From Haliscomenobacter sp040403615 (GTDB lineage Bacteria; Bacteroidota; Bacteroidia; Chitinophagales; Saprospiraceae), in NCBI RefSeq assembly GCF_040403615.1, contig NZ_JBBAKG010000009.1, forward strand, positions 1-64,000: 64,000 bases of DNA. Direction: 5' to 3'. The notes below the pieces were generated by a model. It was not told the DNA's origin and did no database searches. It was given only the letters and a program-made list of their open reading frames with translations. The translations under genes were made by a program, and so were the position numbers. Shown one piece after another: positions 35,992 through 44,453 of the stretch (the stretch's first letter is position 1; each line of letters starts with the position of its first letter).

Positions 35992-38900
35992 TTACAACTT
36001 CTGCTTGATCTCAACAATCTCGTATGCTTCGATCATGTCACCTTCTTTGATGTCGTTGTAGTTCTTGATGGACATACCGCATTCCAAACCAGATTTCACT
36101 TCTCGCATGTCTTCTTTGAAACGTTTCAAGGAAGCCACTTCGCCGTGTGCACCTTCGCGGGTTGGGAATACTACGATGCCATCGCGTACCACTCGGATGT
36201 GGCTGTTTCGGGCAATTTTTCCTTCTGCAACCAAACAACCGGCAATTGTACCAATCTTGCTGATTTTGTACACCTCGCGAATTTCCACCAAACCAGTGAT
36301 TTTTTCTTCTTTGGTGGGTTCAAGCATCCCTTCAATGGCCGCTTTAACCTCTTCAATGGCTTCGTAGATGATGGAGTAGGTTTTTACTTCAACACCTTCC
36401 CGTTCTGCCAGTTTGCGGGCAGTCAAGGATGGGCGCACCTGGAAGCCAATGATGATGGCGTCCGAAGCGGAAGCCAACAAGATATCGGATTCGATGATCT
36501 GACCCACTGCTTTGTGGATCACATTCACCTGTACAGATTCGATCGAGAGTTTGATCAAGGAGTCGGCCAAGGCTTCTACAGAACCATCCACGTCCCCTTT
36601 CACAATCAAGTTCAATTCTTTGAAGCTTCCCAATGCCAAACGACGTCCGATTTCGTCCAAAGAAATCCGCTTGGTTGCCCGGTTGGCTTGCTCACGGGCA
36701 ATCTGAGAACGTTTGGTTGCGATTTGGCGTGCTTCCTGGTCGTTTTCGTATACTTTGAATAAGTCTCCCGCTTGCGGGGCACCACTCAAACCCAATACCA
36801 TGATTGGAGTTGCTGGGCCTGAAGCGGTCAAGCGCTTGCCACGCTCGTTGAGCATGGCCCGTACTTTACCAGAAAACTCGCCAGCTACAAAGGTATCACC
36901 CACTTTGAGGGTACCATTTTGCACCAGCATTTTGGTTACATAACCCCGGCCTTTATCCAGGGTTGCTTCCAGTACGGTACCCGTAGCTTTGCGATTTGGA
37001 TTGGCTTTCAGTTCGAGCAATTCTGCTTCGAGCAAAATTTTCTCCATCAGTTCAGCAATACCTGAGCCTGTTTTAGCCGAAATATCTTGAGATTGGAATT
37101 TACCACCCCAGTCTTCCACCAGGATGTTCATACCCGCCAATGCTTCTTTGATCTTTTCAGGTCTTGAGCCTGCCTTGTCCACTTTGTTGATGGCAAAAAC
37201 CATCGGTACTCCTGCCGCTTGTGCGTGGCTGATGGCTTCCCGGGTTTGAGGCATAATGCTGTCGTCCGCTGCGATGATGATGATCGCAATATCGGTTACT
37301 TTGGCACCCCGTGCGCGCATCGCTGTAAAGGCTTCGTGACCAGGAGTATCAAGGAAGGTAATTTTGCGTTGATCTTCCAGTTCCACTTCGTAGGCACCGA
37401 TGTGCTGGGTGATACCCCCGGCTTCACCAGATACAACGTTGGCTTTGCGGATGTAGTCGAGCAAGGAAGTTTTACCGTGGTCGACGTGACCCATTACCGT
37501 GACGATTGGCGAACGATCATGTAGATTTTCAGGAGCATCTGGTGCTTCAATTTCTTCACCGACCTGGTCTTCAACCGAGATGAATTCAACTTCATGGCCA
37601 AATTCTCCAGCTACCAATTCGATAATTTCAGCATCAAGACGTTGGTTGATGGAAACGATTACACCGAGGCTCAAACAAGTGGTGATTACTTCGGTAACCG
37701 CTACGTTCATCACGCTGGCCAATTCAGACACCGAGATGAACTCGGTTACCTGCAATTTGCCACCTTCCGCTTCTTGCTCCAGGATTTCCTGGCGTTCACG
37801 GAAACGATCGCGTTTATCTCGCTGCAATTTTTGGCGTTTTTTCTTTCCTCCACCGGAAAGACGCGCCATGGTTGCCTTGATCTTTTCTTCTATCTGACGT
37901 TGAGAAACTTCACCGCTTTCCTGAGGTGCGGGTCGGTTGCCCGTTCCGCTACCCCCTTGTTGGTTTTGAGGCCGTGGGCGGTTGTTGTTGTTGTTGTTAT
38001 TATTGTGGTGGTTATTGTTGTTGTTATTGTAGTGACCACCGCCCCCCTGTTGGTTATTGGGACGCTGACCACCCTGGCCACCACCTTGGTTGTTGTTATT
38101 GTTATTATTGGTGGTATTGTTGTTGTTTCCACCACCTTGACCCTGACCTTGGCCTTGTTGTCCTTGTCCTTGTCCCTGTTGACCTTCCTGGCCTGGCAAA
38201 ACCTTTTTGCGTTTGCGTTTGCGCTTTTTCTTGGCGTCTTCAGCCGCTGAACCACTTAATGGTGCTCCACCTTCTGTTTGAGGCCTACGGTTTTGGCCTT
38301 CACCAACAGGATTGGGTTGACCGGTAGTGGGTCGGTTGCGGTTATCGCCACCAGTGTTGGGTTGGCCAGTATTGGGTCGGTTGCGGTTATCGCCGCCGGT
38401 ATTGCCCTGTCCATTGTTTGGTCGGTTGCGGTTGTCTCCCCGGTTGTCGCGGTTTTGATTGCCACCGGGATTGTTTCCACCAACTTGACCCTGACCCTGG
38501 CCTTGTTGACCTTGTCCTTGCTGACCACCCTGGCCCTGACCTTGAGGCGCGTTGCCACGGTTGGGATTTTGGCCAGGTTGATTTCCTCCTCTGCCACGAG
38601 GTTGTTCTTTGGGTTTTTCTTTTTTACGAGGACGCTCAAATTGGTTGGTATCGATTTTTCCTAAAATCTTCAGACCGCGCAATTCTGGTGTTTCTGCCCG
38701 AATAAAATTCCCTTCCTGAACCACAGGTGGTTGATCCCCTTCCACCGCTTGAGGGGTAGCAGGAACTCCTGGAGTCGTACTCTTTGGGGTTTCGCTTGAA
38801 GGCTTGTTGATCACTGTCGCTTGTGGTTCGAGATTTTTCTCTTTAACGGGATCTTGAGTTTTGATCTCCACTACCGGAGCAGCAACATTCTCACGCGGAG

Positions 38901-39342
38901 CAGCTTTTTCCTCGACAGGCGCGGGCGTTTCTTCCTTGCGCTTATTGGCGGGTTCATTGGTTTTTTCAATGCGCTGCTTTAAGCGTTCGCTCAAGTCAAT
39001 TTTCCCAAGCACGGTTGGTTTTTGCAGCTTAACACGGAAGTCTTCGCTTACCGGGTCCTTTTTAGGTTCGCTGTCCTCTTCATGGACAGACTTTTCTTTG
39101 GTAGGAACAGCTACCTCAGCCATTTCAGGCTTGGGACGCGCAGAGCCAATATTGACATTTTTGGCGGCGTCTTTGATTTCGATTGACTTTTGGAACTGTT
39201 TTAGCAATTCATCATACATCGGATCGGTAATCTTGGCATTGGGCTTATTCTCAATATCAAACCCCTTACTATTGAGGTGATCCACAATAGTTGCCGTACC
39301 GACATTCAAGTCCCTAGCAATCTTAACTAAAACTCTTGACAT
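35992..39342 (-). CDS. infB: Translation initiation factor IF-2
   Basis: A 1116-residue protein, longer than E. coli IF-2 (890). The first ~50 residues form the IF2-N fold (SRVLVKIARDLNVGTATIVDHLNSKG). Residues ~250-505 are low-complexity. Then a second IF2-N-like region precedes the GTPase: G1 GHVDHGKTSL, DTPGHEAF, NKVDKAG. Domains II-IV follow, ending in VEIKQKL. It places initiator tRNA on the 30S subunit. It is the last gene of rimP-nusA-infB. Confidence 0.97.
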   Translation of the reverse strand: MSRVLVKIARDLNVGTATIVDHLNSKGFDIENKPNAKITDPMYDELLKQFQKSIEIKDAAKNVNIGSARPKPEMAEVAVPTKEKSVHEEDSEPKKDPVSEDFRVKLQKPTVLGKIDLSERLKQRIEKTNEPANKRKEETPAPVEEKAAPRENVAAPVVEIKTQDPVKEKNLEPQATVINKPSSETPKSTTPGVPATPQAVEGDQPPVVQEGNFIRAETPELRGLKILGKIDTNQFERPRKKEKPKEQPRGRGGNQPGQNPNRGNAPQGQGQGGQQGQGQQGQGQGQVGGNNPGGNQNRDNRGDNRNRPNNGQGNTGGDNRNRPNTGQPNTGGDNRNRPTTGQPNPVGEGQNRRPQTEGGAPLSGSAAEDAKKKRKRKRKKVLPGQEGQQGQGQGQQGQGQGQGGGNNNNTTNNNNNNNQGGGQGGQRPNNQQGGGGHYNNNNNNHHNNNNNNNNRPRPQNQQGGSGTGNRPAPQESGEVSQRQIEEKIKATMARLSGGGKKKRQKLQRDKRDRFRERQEILEQEAEGGKLQVTEFISVSELASVMNVAVTEVITTCLSLGVIVSINQRLDAEIIELVAGEFGHEVEFISVEDQVGEEIEAPDAPENLHDRSPIVTVMGHVDHGKTSLLDYIRKANVVSGEAGGITQHIGAYEVELEDQRKITFLDTPGHEAFTAMRARGAKVTDIAIIIIAADDSIMPQTREAISHAQAAGVPMVFAINKVDKAGSRPEKIKEALAGMNILVEDWGGKFQSQDISAKTGSGIAELMEKILLEAELLELKANPNRKATGTVLEATLDKGRGYVTKMLVQNGTLKVGDTFVAGEFSGKVRAMLNERGKRLTASGPATPIMVLGLSGAPQAGDLFKVYENDQEARQIATKRSQIAREQANRATKRISLDEIGRRLALGSFKELNLIVKGDVDGSVEALADSLIKLSIESVQVNVIHKAVGQIIESDILLASASDAIIIGFQVRPSLTARKLAEREGVEVKTYSIIYEAIEEVKAAIEGMLEPTKEEKITGLVEIREVYKISKIGTIAGCLVAEGKIARNSHIRVVRDGIVVFPTREGAHGEVASLKRFKEDMREVKSGLECGMSIKNYNDIKEGDMIEAYEIVEIKQKL
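37930..38620 (-). repeat. GQ/NN-rich low-complexity tract in infB
   Basis: The coding DNA has tandem units encoding GQGQQGQG, then DNRNRPN-TGQPNTGG (three near-copies), then long asparagine and N/H runs. The units suggest expansion by slippage; it is in frame and free of stops. Confidence 0.85.
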
Positions 39343-39516
39343 TCGAAAGATTTAGAAAACTGGCACAAAGATAAGGGAAAACCATTGAAATTAAAGCAAA
39401 TCCGATTTTTACACAGATTATCTTACAAAAAACGCTTTTGAATGGTTTCCCCAGAAAAAAACGAACCTCCCTCACAAGGATTAAAGGCTGCGTTTATAGA
39501 AAAAGTTCCACAAAAA

Positions 39517-40767
39517 TCAATTATTCTCTCCTTCTTCAAATTCAGCGGCCAGAACTCGGAGCACATCTTCGATGGTTTCTTCTTCCAGGTCGGTGCGACG
39601 CAACAATTCGGCTTTACTCAAATTGAGTACGCTTCGTGCAGTATCACAACCGATGGCTTGAAGGGCATCGATGATCCAATCTTCAATTTCATCGCCGAAT
39701 TCGTCGAGATCAACATCGTCAATTTCGTATTCTTCAGTATTGTTGCGGTATACGTCAATTTCGTATCCGGTCAGTTGGCTTGCCAATTTGATATTGGTAC
39801 CACTCTTGCCGATGGCCAATGACACCTGTTCCGGTTCGAGGTAAACGTCGGCGTGGTTGGTCTCGGTGTTCAGTTCAATCCGCGTTACTTTGGCCGGAGT
39901 CAAAGCACGTTGGATGTAAAGGCTGGCATTGTTGGTGAAGTTGACAATATCGATGTTCTCATTGTTCAACTCGCGTACAATACCGTGGATGCGCGACCCC
40001 TTCATCCCTACACAAGCACCAACCGGGTCGATGCGATCATCGTAAGATTCTACAGCTACTTTGGCACGTTCTCCAGGGAGGCGTACAATTTTTTTGATGC
40101 TGATCAAACCGTCTTCGATTTCGGGTACTTCTGCTTCCAGCAATTTTTCCAGGAAGGCATTGTCTGTTCTGGACATCACTACGATGGGCGAGTTGTTGCG
40201 CAATTCTACCCGGCGAATGATGCCTTTGACCATGTCTCCCTTGCGGAAAAAGTCCGCTTTGATGGTTTCCGTGCGGGGCAATACCAATTCATTGCCTGTA
40301 GCATCGTCAACGACCAAAAATTCCTTCTTCAGGATTTGGTGAATTTCACCAACGATGACTTCACCTATGCGTTCAGAGTAACTCTTGTAAACTTCGTCTT
40401 TCTCCAGTTCCATGATTCTGGAGATCAAGGTTTGGCGGGCGGCCATAATGGCGCGGCGACCAAAATCCTCGAGTTGTAAACGCTCGTAGCATTCTTCTCC
40501 GATTTCATAATCTTCATCAATCGCAAAAGCTTCCGAAATGGAAATTTGTGCCCGATCATCGGTTACTTCACCATCGGGTACAATTTCTCGTACCCGCCAG
40601 AGTTCCAAGTCACCGTTTTGTGTATTGACAATAACGTTGAAGTTGTCGTCTGACCCAAATTTCTTTTTGATCAAGGTACGAAATACGTCCTCCAGTACCC
40701 GCGCCATTGTGGGGCGGTCAATGTTTTTCCCGGCTTTGAACTCCGAAAAAGTGTCCACCAGATTCAT
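39517..40767 (-). CDS. nusA: Transcription termination/antitermination factor NusA
   Basis: It starts at ATG 40767 (MNLVDTFSEFKAGKNID), since the earlier in-frame codons are not conserved in kind. The N-terminal domain is followed by an S1 domain (GDMVKGIIRRVE), KH1 (VAVESYDDRIDPVGACVG) and KH2 (EPEQVSLAIGKSGTNIKLA). An acidic C-terminus ends in a helix-hairpin-helix-like repeat (AELLRRTDLEEETIEDVL). NusA binds RNA polymerase and modulates pausing. It is the middle gene of the rimP-nusA-infB operon. Confidence 0.96.
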   Translation of the reverse strand: MNLVDTFSEFKAGKNIDRPTMARVLEDVFRTLIKKKFGSDDNFNVIVNTQNGDLELWRVREIVPDGEVTDDRAQISISEAFAIDEDYEIGEECYERLQLEDFGRRAIMAARQTLISRIMELEKDEVYKSYSERIGEVIVGEIHQILKKEFLVVDDATGNELVLPRTETIKADFFRKGDMVKGIIRRVELRNNSPIVVMSRTDNAFLEKLLEAEVPEIEDGLISIKKIVRLPGERAKVAVESYDDRIDPVGACVGMKGSRIHGIVRELNNENIDIVNFTNNASLYIQRALTPAKVTRIELNTETNHADVYLEPEQVSLAIGKSGTNIKLASQLTGYEIDVYRNNTEEYEIDDVDLDEFGDEIEDWIIDALQAIGCDTARSVLNLSKAELLRRTDLEEETIEDVLRVLAAEFEEGENN

Positions 40768-40782
40768 CGCGAAAAAGTTTAT

Positions 40783-40864
40783 GTGCTTCGGCTGCACCGG
40801 TCACCGAGCGAAGCCGAGGTGCCGACACTTCGACTACGCTCGGTGACCAGTGTAGGTAAAGCAC
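40783..40864. repeat. Inverted TTCGACTACGCTCGGTGACC element inside the rimP-nusA spacer
   Basis: The outer ends GTGCTT and AAGCAC enclose an inner inverted repeat, GGTCACCGAGCGAAGCCGA (40799-40817) facing TTCGACTACGCTCGGTGACC (40829-40848). It is the same family as the core at 35071-35091. Confidence 0.85.
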
Positions 40865-40868
40865 AATT

Positions 40869-41345
40869 TTATGAAAAACTAATCTTTACAATTGCTTTGG
40901 AAATGTTTTCAAACGGAATAACCGTTTGTACAATCCCTTTCATGTTCTTTTTTCCTTCTTTCCATTTTATTTCTTGTTCAAGAACAATGGATTCAGGATT
41001 CACTTCTTTCAAAATCCCTGTTTTCGATTCGCCTACTTTAAGGCTTATTTCCAGGGTTCGACCAAGGTTGCGTCCGTATTGACGGATGAATTTCAGTGGC
41101 CGGGTAATTCCCGGAGAAGAAACCTCGAGGGTATACTCTGGGCCAAGCCATAAATTCGTATCCAGGTGTCCTTCCAAAAAACGACTGATGCGTTGGCATT
41201 TTTCAAAGGTCATTCCTGAATCACTGTCCACGAACACTTCCAACACCTTTTCTGGTTGCAGGTTGATTTCAACGGTAAAACAGTCTGCAAATTCAGGTTC
41301 CTGGTATTTTTCCTGCAACAAGGCTTCAATTTTCTCAGTACTCAT
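40869..41345 (-). CDS. rimP: Ribosome maturation factor RimP
   Basis: A 158-residue protein with the RimP layout. The alpha/beta N-terminal domain has VEVFVDSDSGMTFEKCQRISRFLE, where DSDSG matches the usual D-x(3)-G segment. LEVSSPGITRPLK is the family signature, and an SH3-like C-terminal domain follows. It assists 30S maturation. It is first in the operon with nusA and infB, the order known in many bacteria. Confidence 0.95.
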   Translation of the reverse strand: MSTEKIEALLQEKYQEPEFADCFTVEINLQPEKVLEVFVDSDSGMTFEKCQRISRFLEGHLDTNLWLGPEYTLEVSSPGITRPLKFIRQYGRNLGRTLEISLKVGESKTGILKEVNPESIVLEQEIKWKEGKKNMKGIVQTVIPFENISKAIVKISFS

Positions 41346-41431
41346 TTCTTGCTTGTATTTTTTTCAATAACTTTCTGAAAACACAAACAAGACATTAGAC
41401 CAATCCAAAAAACTGCTCGTGCCAGAAGTTA

Positions 41432-41562
41432 TAAGTATGACGCAAAAAATTACTTCCCGATTTTTTCAGAGGCTTTTGAATGGGAGCTCACTTGAGATGA
41501 ACCGTTCTGCTTCCTATTCAAAAACCAAAATCGGGAAGTTAATTTTTCTGCGTTACTAAGAC
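41432..41562. repeat. TGCGT/GTCTTAG inverted-repeat element, long form
   Basis: Left TGACGCAAAAAATTACTTCC; right GGAAGTTAATTTTTCTGCG followed by TTACTAAGAC. The arms CTTCCCGATTTT and AAAATCGGGAAG pair, and inner TTTTGAATgGGAGC faces TATTCAAAA. The short element at 16222-16268 matches both ends. Confidence 0.8.
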
Positions 41563-41564
41563 GC

Positions 41565-41595
41565 AAAAGAGGGAACCGTTTTCGGTTCCCTCTTT
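41565..41595. terminator. Hairpin AAAGAGGGAACCG / CGGTTCCCTCTTT
   Basis: A perfect 13-bp stem with a 4-base TTTT loop directly after the long TGCGT-type element. It has terminator-like shape, but no gene ends nearby on either strand, so its role is unclear. Confidence 0.65.
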
Positions 41596-41722
41596 GTAGT
41601 GTTTTTTCCAACTTGGGTGCAAATATAGGCAATATTTTTGATTCCGAACAGTTTTTGTAGCGACATGGTTTATTTTTTTATTTTTCAGTGTTTTCAGAAA
41701 AAAATGAAAAATAAATCTCGCC

Positions 41723-41749
41723 TTGTAAAACCGACGTTTTGTAATTTTG
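41723..41749 (+). promoter_or_regulatory. Candidate Bacteroidota promoter of mqnC
   Basis: TTG (41723), 16 bases, TAATTTTG (41742-41749), fitting the TTG-TAnnTTTG pattern with a slightly short spacer. It lies 70 bp before the mqnC ATG. Confidence 0.55.
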
Positions 41750-41818
41750 TTTCAAAGTTGTGCTTGAACGTTTCCCAACTCAGGGCACACCATTTCATCG
41801 CAATGCAAACCATTGTCC

Positions 41819-42961
41819 ATGCATACTGAAGATTTATTGCAACGAGCGCTACAGTTCGATTTCTTATCCGCTGCGGAAGGTCAATTTTTATTCGAAAATG
41901 CGCCTACTGCCGATCTGATGTATGTTGCGCATCAATTGCGCCGCAAGCAAGTGCCAGGCAACCACGTCACCTGGATCATTGACCGCAATTCCAATACTAC
42001 CAATGTGTGTCTGGCGAATTGCAAGTTTTGCAATTTCTACCGCCGTCCGGGTCATGGCGAATCTTACATCACCTCGATAGAAGAGTACAAGCAGAAAATA
42101 GAAGAAACCTTTACCTTTGGCGGTGAGCAATTGCTGCTGCAGGGCGGGCACCATCCTGATTTGGGACTGGAATACTACACAGGCTTGTTTCGGGAATTAA
42201 AGGCCTTGTACCCCAACCTAAAATTGCACGCACTCGGGCCACCGGAAATAGCCCACATCACCAAATTGGCCAAGTCTACGCACTATGAAGTGCTAAAAGC
42301 GCTAAAGGAATCTGGCCTGGATAGTTTGCCAGGAGCTGGCGCTGAAATTCTGGACGACCGGGTACGTCGCCTGATCTCCAAAGGAAAGTGTGGTGCGCAA
42401 GAATGGCTCGATATCATGAGAGCTGCGCACCAGTTGCATTTGACTACTTCGGCTACCATGATGTTTGGCCACATCGAGACCAACCTGGAGCGCATGGAGC
42501 ATTTGGTGAAAATACGGGAAGTTCAATCCGAAAAACCCGCCGATGCCAAGGGCTTCCTGGCCTTCATTCCCTGGCCATTCCAGGATGAAGACACCATTCT
42601 CAAAAAACTCAAACGCGCCCGCAACACCGTCACTGGAGATGAGTATGTGCGCATGATTGCCATCAGCCGAATCATGCTGCCCAACGTGCTCAACATTCAG
42701 GCTTCCTGGCTGACGATCGGGAAGCAAGTAGCACAAATTTGTTTGCACGCCGGTGCCAATGACTTTGGTAGCATCATGATTGAAGAAAATGTGGTTTCGG
42801 CAGCTGGCGCGCGCTTCCGCTTTACGGCGCAAGGCATTCAGGACGCCATTAAAGAAGCTGGTTTTGAACCCAAATTGCGCAACCAGCAATACGATTTCAG
42901 GGAATTGCCCGAAAATATCCTGCAGCAAGAACTGAATCGGGTAGAAATGATTGTAGATTAA
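41819..42961 (+). CDS. mqnC: Cyclic dehypoxanthinyl futalosine synthase
   Basis: A radical-SAM enzyme of ~380 residues. The cluster motif CLANCKFC sits in the MqnC-type context IIDRNSNTTNVC...FCNFYRR, followed by GGEQLLLQGGHHPDLG and the late MIEENVVSAAGA that marks MqnC. It cyclises dehypoxanthinyl futalosine in the alternative (futalosine) menaquinone pathway, in the cytoplasm. Other mqn genes are not in the window. ATG at 41819 is chosen over TTG at 41813. Confidence 0.93.
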   Translation: MHTEDLLQRALQFDFLSAAEGQFLFENAPTADLMYVAHQLRRKQVPGNHVTWIIDRNSNTTNVCLANCKFCNFYRRPGHGESYITSIEEYKQKIEETFTFGGEQLLLQGGHHPDLGLEYYTGLFRELKALYPNLKLHALGPPEIAHITKLAKSTHYEVLKALKESGLDSLPGAGAEILDDRVRRLISKGKCGAQEWLDIMRAAHQLHLTTSATMMFGHIETNLERMEHLVKIREVQSEKPADAKGFLAFIPWPFQDEDTILKKLKRARNTVTGDEYVRMIAISRIMLPNVLNIQASWLTIGKQVAQICLHAGANDFGSIMIEENVVSAAGARFRFTAQGIQDAIKEAGFEPKLRNQQYDFRELPENILQQELNRVEMIVD

Positions 42962-43050
42962 GTTTAAAAGTTGAAGAGTTTAAAAGTTGAAGAGCATTTA
43001 CAGGGTTCGTAGCAGATCTATCTCTTTTCAACTCTTCAACTCTTAAACTT
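42962..43050. repeat. GTTGAAGAG inverted repeat, copy 2
   Basis: Left units AAAAGTTGAAGAGTT (42962-42994) face right units CAACTCTTCAACTCTTAAAC (43029-43048). It starts immediately after the mqnC stop and precedes the amidohydrolase gene. Same unit type as 26788-26877. Confidence 0.8.
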
Positions 43051-43062
43051 AAATCGGATAGT

Positions 43063-44403
43063 ATGAAAAAAACACTTTTACTTTCTGCCCTGCTGCTGCT
43101 GGGTGGCAGCCTCCTTTTTGCGCAGCAAAAAAACCTGAAAGCCCTGGTTGGCGGTACGCTTATTGACGGCTATGGAAGCACTCCATTGCGCAACAGCGTG
43201 ATCATCATTGAAGGGGAAAAAATTGTCAAGATTGGTCAAGTTGGTCAAATCGAGATTCCGAAGGATGCCGAAATCATCTCTACGGAAGGTATGAGCCTCT
43301 TGCCGGGGTTGTGGGACATGCACGTTCACTTGATGATCAATGGCCACAGCGATTATACCCATTGGGACAAAACCTATCCCAAAATATTCGGCAGCGTGAT
43401 CATGCCCGCATCGGCCAAGCAGTTGCTGATGGCCGGGGTTACTTCGGCTCGCGATTTGGGTGCGCCGCTGGAAGAATCCATTGCCGTGCGTGATGCCATC
43501 AACAAAGGAACCCTAGATGGCCCTACCATATATGTGTCTGGCCCATTTATCCAAAAGAAGCCTTACCCTGGCACGGAATTGTTTCGCTGGGGAATTGAAG
43601 GCGCTGAAGACGCCCGCAACAAAGTGCGCAAATTGGCCAAAGCGGGTGTAGACTGCATTAAACTGATCGACCACGATCAAATGACCATGGAAGAGGTGAG
43701 CGCAGTGATAGACGAAGCCCACAAAAACAACCTGAAAGTAGTAGGCCATGCCCACCGCCCGGAAGAAATCCGCCGAGGACTGAAACTTGGAGTTGACTGT
43801 TTTGAGCACACCGGTCTTTCTTCCGCTCCGGACTACCCCAATGACATCCTCAATCAAATCAAAGAGCGGACTGCTCAAATGAACCTGGGGCCACTGTACT
43901 GGACTCCTACTATTGAGGGACTATACAATTACACCTATAATCGGGATAACCGCGAGAAGCTGGATGATCCTTCCTGGCATTTGGGGCTACCCGATTCCAT
44001 TATTGCCGACATTCGGGAATCAATTGAGCATCCCGATCGCTTGTCATATTTCCAGCTCACGCCCATTCGGCAACCTACGCTGGCCAAGAAATTTCAGCAG
44101 CTCAAAGAATCTGGGGTGGTGTTATTGATTGGAACCGATAGCGGAATTCCCATGAAATTTCACAGCCAATCCACCTGGAATGAACTGGACGTATGGGTGA
44201 ATCACCTCGGCGTGGATCCGATGTATGCCATTCGTGCGGCTACGTACTGGCCTGCCCTGTTTCATGGGGTAGCGGATAAGGTAGGAACCATTACCGAAGG
44301 AAAATACGCCGATATTATCGCCGTACGAGGCGATGTGCTGCGCTACATCAATTTATTGCAAAATGTAGACTTGGTGATCAAGCACGGAAAACGGTACAAA
44401 TAA
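43063..44403 (+). CDS. Exported amidohydrolase (imidazolonepropionase/prolidase-like)
   Basis: The signal peptide is MKKTLLLSALLLLGGSLLFAQ. A TIM-barrel amidohydrolase has the metal-binding HxH in WDMHVHLM, a later H in VVGHAHRP, another in FEHTG, and the catalytic aspartate in IGTDSGIPM. A small beta-domain flanks both ends (ALVGGTLIDGYGS and ADIIAVRGD). Such secreted amidohydrolases of Bacteroidota act on peptides or cyclic amides. The substrate is unknown. Confidence 0.85.
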   Translation: MKKTLLLSALLLLGGSLLFAQQKNLKALVGGTLIDGYGSTPLRNSVIIIEGEKIVKIGQVGQIEIPKDAEIISTEGMSLLPGLWDMHVHLMINGHSDYTHWDKTYPKIFGSVIMPASAKQLLMAGVTSARDLGAPLEESIAVRDAINKGTLDGPTIYVSGPFIQKKPYPGTELFRWGIEGAEDARNKVRKLAKAGVDCIKLIDHDQMTMEEVSAVIDEAHKNNLKVVGHAHRPEEIRRGLKLGVDCFEHTGLSSAPDYPNDILNQIKERTAQMNLGPLYWTPTIEGLYNYTYNRDNREKLDDPSWHLGLPDSIIADIRESIEHPDRLSYFQLTPIRQPTLAKKFQQLKESGVVLLIGTDSGIPMKFHSQSTWNELDVWVNHLGVDPMYAIRAATYWPALFHGVADKVGTITEGKYADIIAVRGDVLRYINLLQNVDLVIKHGKRYK

Positions 44404-44453
44404 ACCAAAGAAAAGGATAGGGTAGTGGATCTGAATCCGTTACAACAAGTCTA

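Larger units (their letters stand above)
41346..41818. other. Gene-free spacer upstream of rimP and mqnC
   Basis: No coding sequence seen in 470 bp. It holds the palindromic element at 41432-41562, a hairpin at 41565-41595 and the mqnC promoter at 41723-41749. Confidence 0.6.

Noticed and set aside
37890..38705. Several long open frames opposite or across infB with cysteine- or valine-rich low-complexity translations
   Set aside because: They arise from the codon bias of the Gln/Asn/Gly tract on the other strand or frame; no start or family support.
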